Shown piece after piece: positions 62,263-64,000 of a stretch of 64,000 nucleotides of DNA. The notes beneath the pieces were generated by a model that worked only from the letters and a program-made list of their open reading frames with translations, did not search any database and was not told where the DNA came from. Position numbers and translations under genes: made by a program. Position 1 is the first letter of the stretch. Each line of letters begins with the position of its first letter. This DNA comes from JABCPE02 sp963520375 (lineage in GTDB: Bacteria > Bacteroidota > Bacteroidia > Flavobacteriales > Weeksellaceae), in contig CAUQQF010000001.1 of the NCBI GenBank assembly GCA_963520375.1, positions 1 to 64,000 of the forward strand, written 5' to 3'.

Positions 62263-62847
62263 ATGTCTACCGAGTTATTAGAAAGATTTTTACCTCCAAA
62301 CAGCATGCCCTACCTAAAAAAATGGCTGGAAGGGCATATGTGCCATATCAAAGTCACAAAAAACAGGCACAGCAAATTAGGAGATTATAAATCAATGCCT
62401 AATAACTCCCACCAAATAACCATCAATGGAACGCTGGAACCAGAGCTTTTTTTCTTTGTCTTCACGCATGAAATTGCCCATTTAATAGCGTTTCATGAGA
62501 AAAAAAATATTCTTCCACATGGAAAAGAATGGAAGATGACCTTTCAGAAAATGCTTTTGGAGAGTATTTCGATTTATTCCGAGGAACTGAAACCTTTGAT
62601 TTTAAATTTTGCTAAAAATCCGAAAGCCAACTTCATGTCCAGTCCAGAGCTGGTAAAATATTTTGACAGTGAACACTCTGATAATAAAGCCTATGTGGAG
62701 GATTTGCCCATTGGAGAAAAATTTATTTATCAAACGGACATTTACCAGATAGAAGAAAAGAAGAAAAAGCGTTACCTTTGCAAAAATCTCAGTACAGGGA
62801 GGATGTATTTATTCAAATCCTGTGCGAGAGTGGAGCGAACAAAATAA
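62263..62847 (+). CDS. SprT-like zinc metalloprotease-type protein
   Basis: A 194-aa protein with the zinc motif HEIAH at residues 69-73 followed by HLIAFHEK, then HGKEWKMTFQKML, a common SprT-like continuation. The C-terminal part (residues 135-190) includes an SH3-like segment GEKFIYQTDIYQIEEKKKKRYLCKNLSTGRMYLF. SprT-like proteins of eukaryotes degrade DNA-protein crosslinks; bacterial members are poorly studied. It follows parC by 7 nt, a neighbourhood that suggests DNA-related work. Confidence 0.85.
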   Translation: MSTELLERFLPPNSMPYLKKWLEGHMCHIKVTKNRHSKLGDYKSMPNNSHQITINGTLEPELFFFVFTHEIAHLIAFHEKKNILPHGKEWKMTFQKMLLESISIYSEELKPLILNFAKNPKANFMSSPELVKYFDSEHSDNKAYVEDLPIGEKFIYQTDIYQIEEKKKKRYLCKNLSTGRMYLFKSCARVERTK

Positions 62848-62863
62848 CAACTAACGAAAGAAA

Positions 62864-63925
62864 ATGAATCCAAATAATAACTATTGTGTGATAATGGCGG
62901 GCGGCATCGGAAGCCGTTTTTGGCCTATGAGTACGGCTAAATTTCCTAAACAGTTCCATGATATTCTAGGAACGGGAAAGACTATGATACAGCAGACCTT
63001 TGAGCGGATAAAGCAGGTGGTTCCTGTAGAAAATATTTTTGTGGTAACCAATAAAGAATATTTAGAACTGACATCTGCTCAAATTCCTGAACTTGACAAG
63101 AAAAACATCATCGGAGAACCTATGATGAGAAATACTGCGGCATGTAATATCTACATAACCAACAAAATAGCAAAAATAAACCCAAATGCTAATATCGTTG
63201 TACTGCCCGCAGACCATTTGATTTTAAAAGAAAAAACTTTTTGTGAAAAGATAGAATTTGCTTTTGAAAAGGCGAGCCAAAATGACTATCTCATCACGCT
63301 CGGGATACAGCCTACACGCCCTGACACAGGCTATGGCTACATCCAGTTTTCGGAAGAAAAGTCTGCTGAAATATGCAAAGTAAAAACTTTCACTGAAAAA
63401 CCTAATTTAGAAACAGCAGAAAAATTCTTAGCAACGAAAGAATATCTTTGGAATGCTGGAATTTTCATCTGGAATGTGAAATCTATCCAAAAAGCCTTTG
63501 AAAACTATCTTCCAAAAATGGCAGAACAATTTAAAACAGAGGCATATAACACCGAAAAAGAAGCGCCATACATAGAGGAAATTTATCCTAATGTAGAGAA
63601 AATATCCATAGACAACGGAATTTTAGAAAAGGCTGATAATGTCTATGTGATTCCTGCTGACTTAGGATGGTCTGATTTGGGAACTTGGACTTCTGTGTTT
63701 GAAAATGCTGAGCGAGATGAAAATAACAACACTATCTCCAAGAACTGCAATGTTTATAACGCGAAAGGAAATATCATCAGACTCAAAAACCCTGAAAAAA
63801 CCGCTGTGGTCGATGGACTTACAGACTATATAGTGATAGATACGGAGGAGGCTCTACTCATCTGCCCAAGAAGCAATGACCAGCTTATCAAGGAATATGT
63901 GGCTGATTTAGAAAGCAAAAAATAG
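62864..63925 (+). CDS. manC: Mannose-1-phosphate guanylyltransferase
   Basis: A 353-aa nucleotidyltransferase that makes GDP-mannose from GTP and mannose 1-phosphate for glycans. It has the signature MAGGIGSRFWPMSTAKFPKQF at 11-31 (GGIGSRxxP), then MMRNTAACNIYI, VVLPADHLI, ITLGIQPTRPDTGYGYIQF and FTEKPNLETAEKFL...NAGIFIWN. The C-terminal hexapeptide/cupin domain of longer bifunctional enzymes is absent. It is the last complete gene of the run and starts 16 nt after the SprT-like gene. Confidence 0.94.
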   Translation: MNPNNNYCVIMAGGIGSRFWPMSTAKFPKQFHDILGTGKTMIQQTFERIKQVVPVENIFVVTNKEYLELTSAQIPELDKKNIIGEPMMRNTAACNIYITNKIAKINPNANIVVLPADHLILKEKTFCEKIEFAFEKASQNDYLITLGIQPTRPDTGYGYIQFSEEKSAEICKVKTFTEKPNLETAEKFLATKEYLWNAGIFIWNVKSIQKAFENYLPKMAEQFKTEAYNTEKEAPYIEEIYPNVEKISIDNGILEKADNVYVIPADLGWSDLGTWTSVFENAERDENNNTISKNCNVYNAKGNIIRLKNPEKTAVVDGLTDYIVIDTEEALLICPRSNDQLIKEYVADLESKK

Positions 63926-63930
63926 AAGAA

Positions 63931-64000
63931 ATGTTTCGTTTGTTATCAAAGAGAACCAATTTATTTTCAGTTCCTACTTACATAGGAGCTTTATTACTTT
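63931..64000 (+). CDS. Start of a membrane protein (DUF6427-like), partial
   Basis: ATG 63,931 opens a frame that runs to the window edge: 23 residues, MFRLLSKRTN...SVPTYIGALLL. The Arg/Lys-rich start followed by a hydrophobic helix resembles the N-terminus of DUF6427 membrane proteins of flavobacteria. Too short for a firm call. It lies 5 nt after manC. Confidence 0.45.
   Translation, partial: MFRLLSKRTNLFSVPTYIGALLL

Noticed and set aside
1..64000. tRNA, rRNA, CRISPR, insertion sequences or prophage
   Set aside because: No cloverleaf, regular repeat/spacer array, transposase or integrase frame was recognised in any of the short gaps.

Overview
This window is a compact, AT-rich chromosomal segment from a member of the Bacteroidota. 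It is most likely a flavobacterium of the Weeksellaceae type (Chryseobacterium/Riemerella/Bergeyella relatives); the genus is an inference from gene content. The main clues are SprA and GldD of the type IX secretion/gliding machinery and many Bacteroidota-type promoters (-7 box TAnnTTTG, sometimes with a TTG/TTTG -33 box). There are also DKNYY and SUKH proteins, a TPR-type histidine kinase and a SAM-I riboswitch ahead of metX. I see no tRNA, rRNA, CRISPR array, insertion sequence or prophage, and no gap over 300 bases without a gene or a named regulatory element.

Layout. 1-2.7 kb: the end of a SUKH-like gene, an acidic unknown protein, era and aroB. 2.7-3.9 kb (minus): two SemiSWEET-type membrane proteins and a small lipoprotein. 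3.9-12.6 kb (minus): sprA, ruvA and a nucleoid-associated protein. 12.7-14 kb: lipB and an outer-membrane barrel. 14-19 kb (minus): carbon metabolism genes tkt, fba, a guanidinium-type SMR exporter, glpX and rpe. 19.3-22.8 kb: a two-component system, divergent from a barrel gene that has a structured, terminator-like leader. 23-27.8 kb (minus): an AbiJ-like defence gene, dnaK and an acyl-CoA ligase.

28-41.7 kb holds the methionine genes. In minus-strand order they are: SAM riboswitch, metX, ACT-homoserine dehydrogenase, metZ, the homocysteine-methyltransferase half of MetH, the cobalamin half of MetH, and metF. Unrelated genes interrupt the series: a plus-strand barrel gene, SUKH, an OGG-fold-like protein, a DKNYY lipoprotein, a two-domain unknown, ompA and a decayed transporter gene.

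41.7-47.4 kb: RDD protein, then SpoIIM-like, a polytopic protein, DUF4129-like, DUF4350-like and a MoxR ATPase, with no DUF58 partner. 47.4-51.7 kb: a small monooxygenase-like protein, a Pif1-like helicase and an ABC exporter. 51.7-64 kb: a methyltransferase/cupin pair, gldD, a PfkB kinase, a SurA-like PPIase, the parE-X-DUF389-parC cluster, a SprT-like protein, manC and the start of a membrane protein.

The most interesting items for follow-up are the structured leader at 22,021-22,081, the MoxR/SpoIIM/DUF4129/DUF4350 membrane system without DUF58, the solitary AbiJ-like gene behind dnaK, the immunity-like cargo inside the methionine genes, and the starts that sit directly on their -7 boxes. 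Most of the rest is ordinary housekeeping content.
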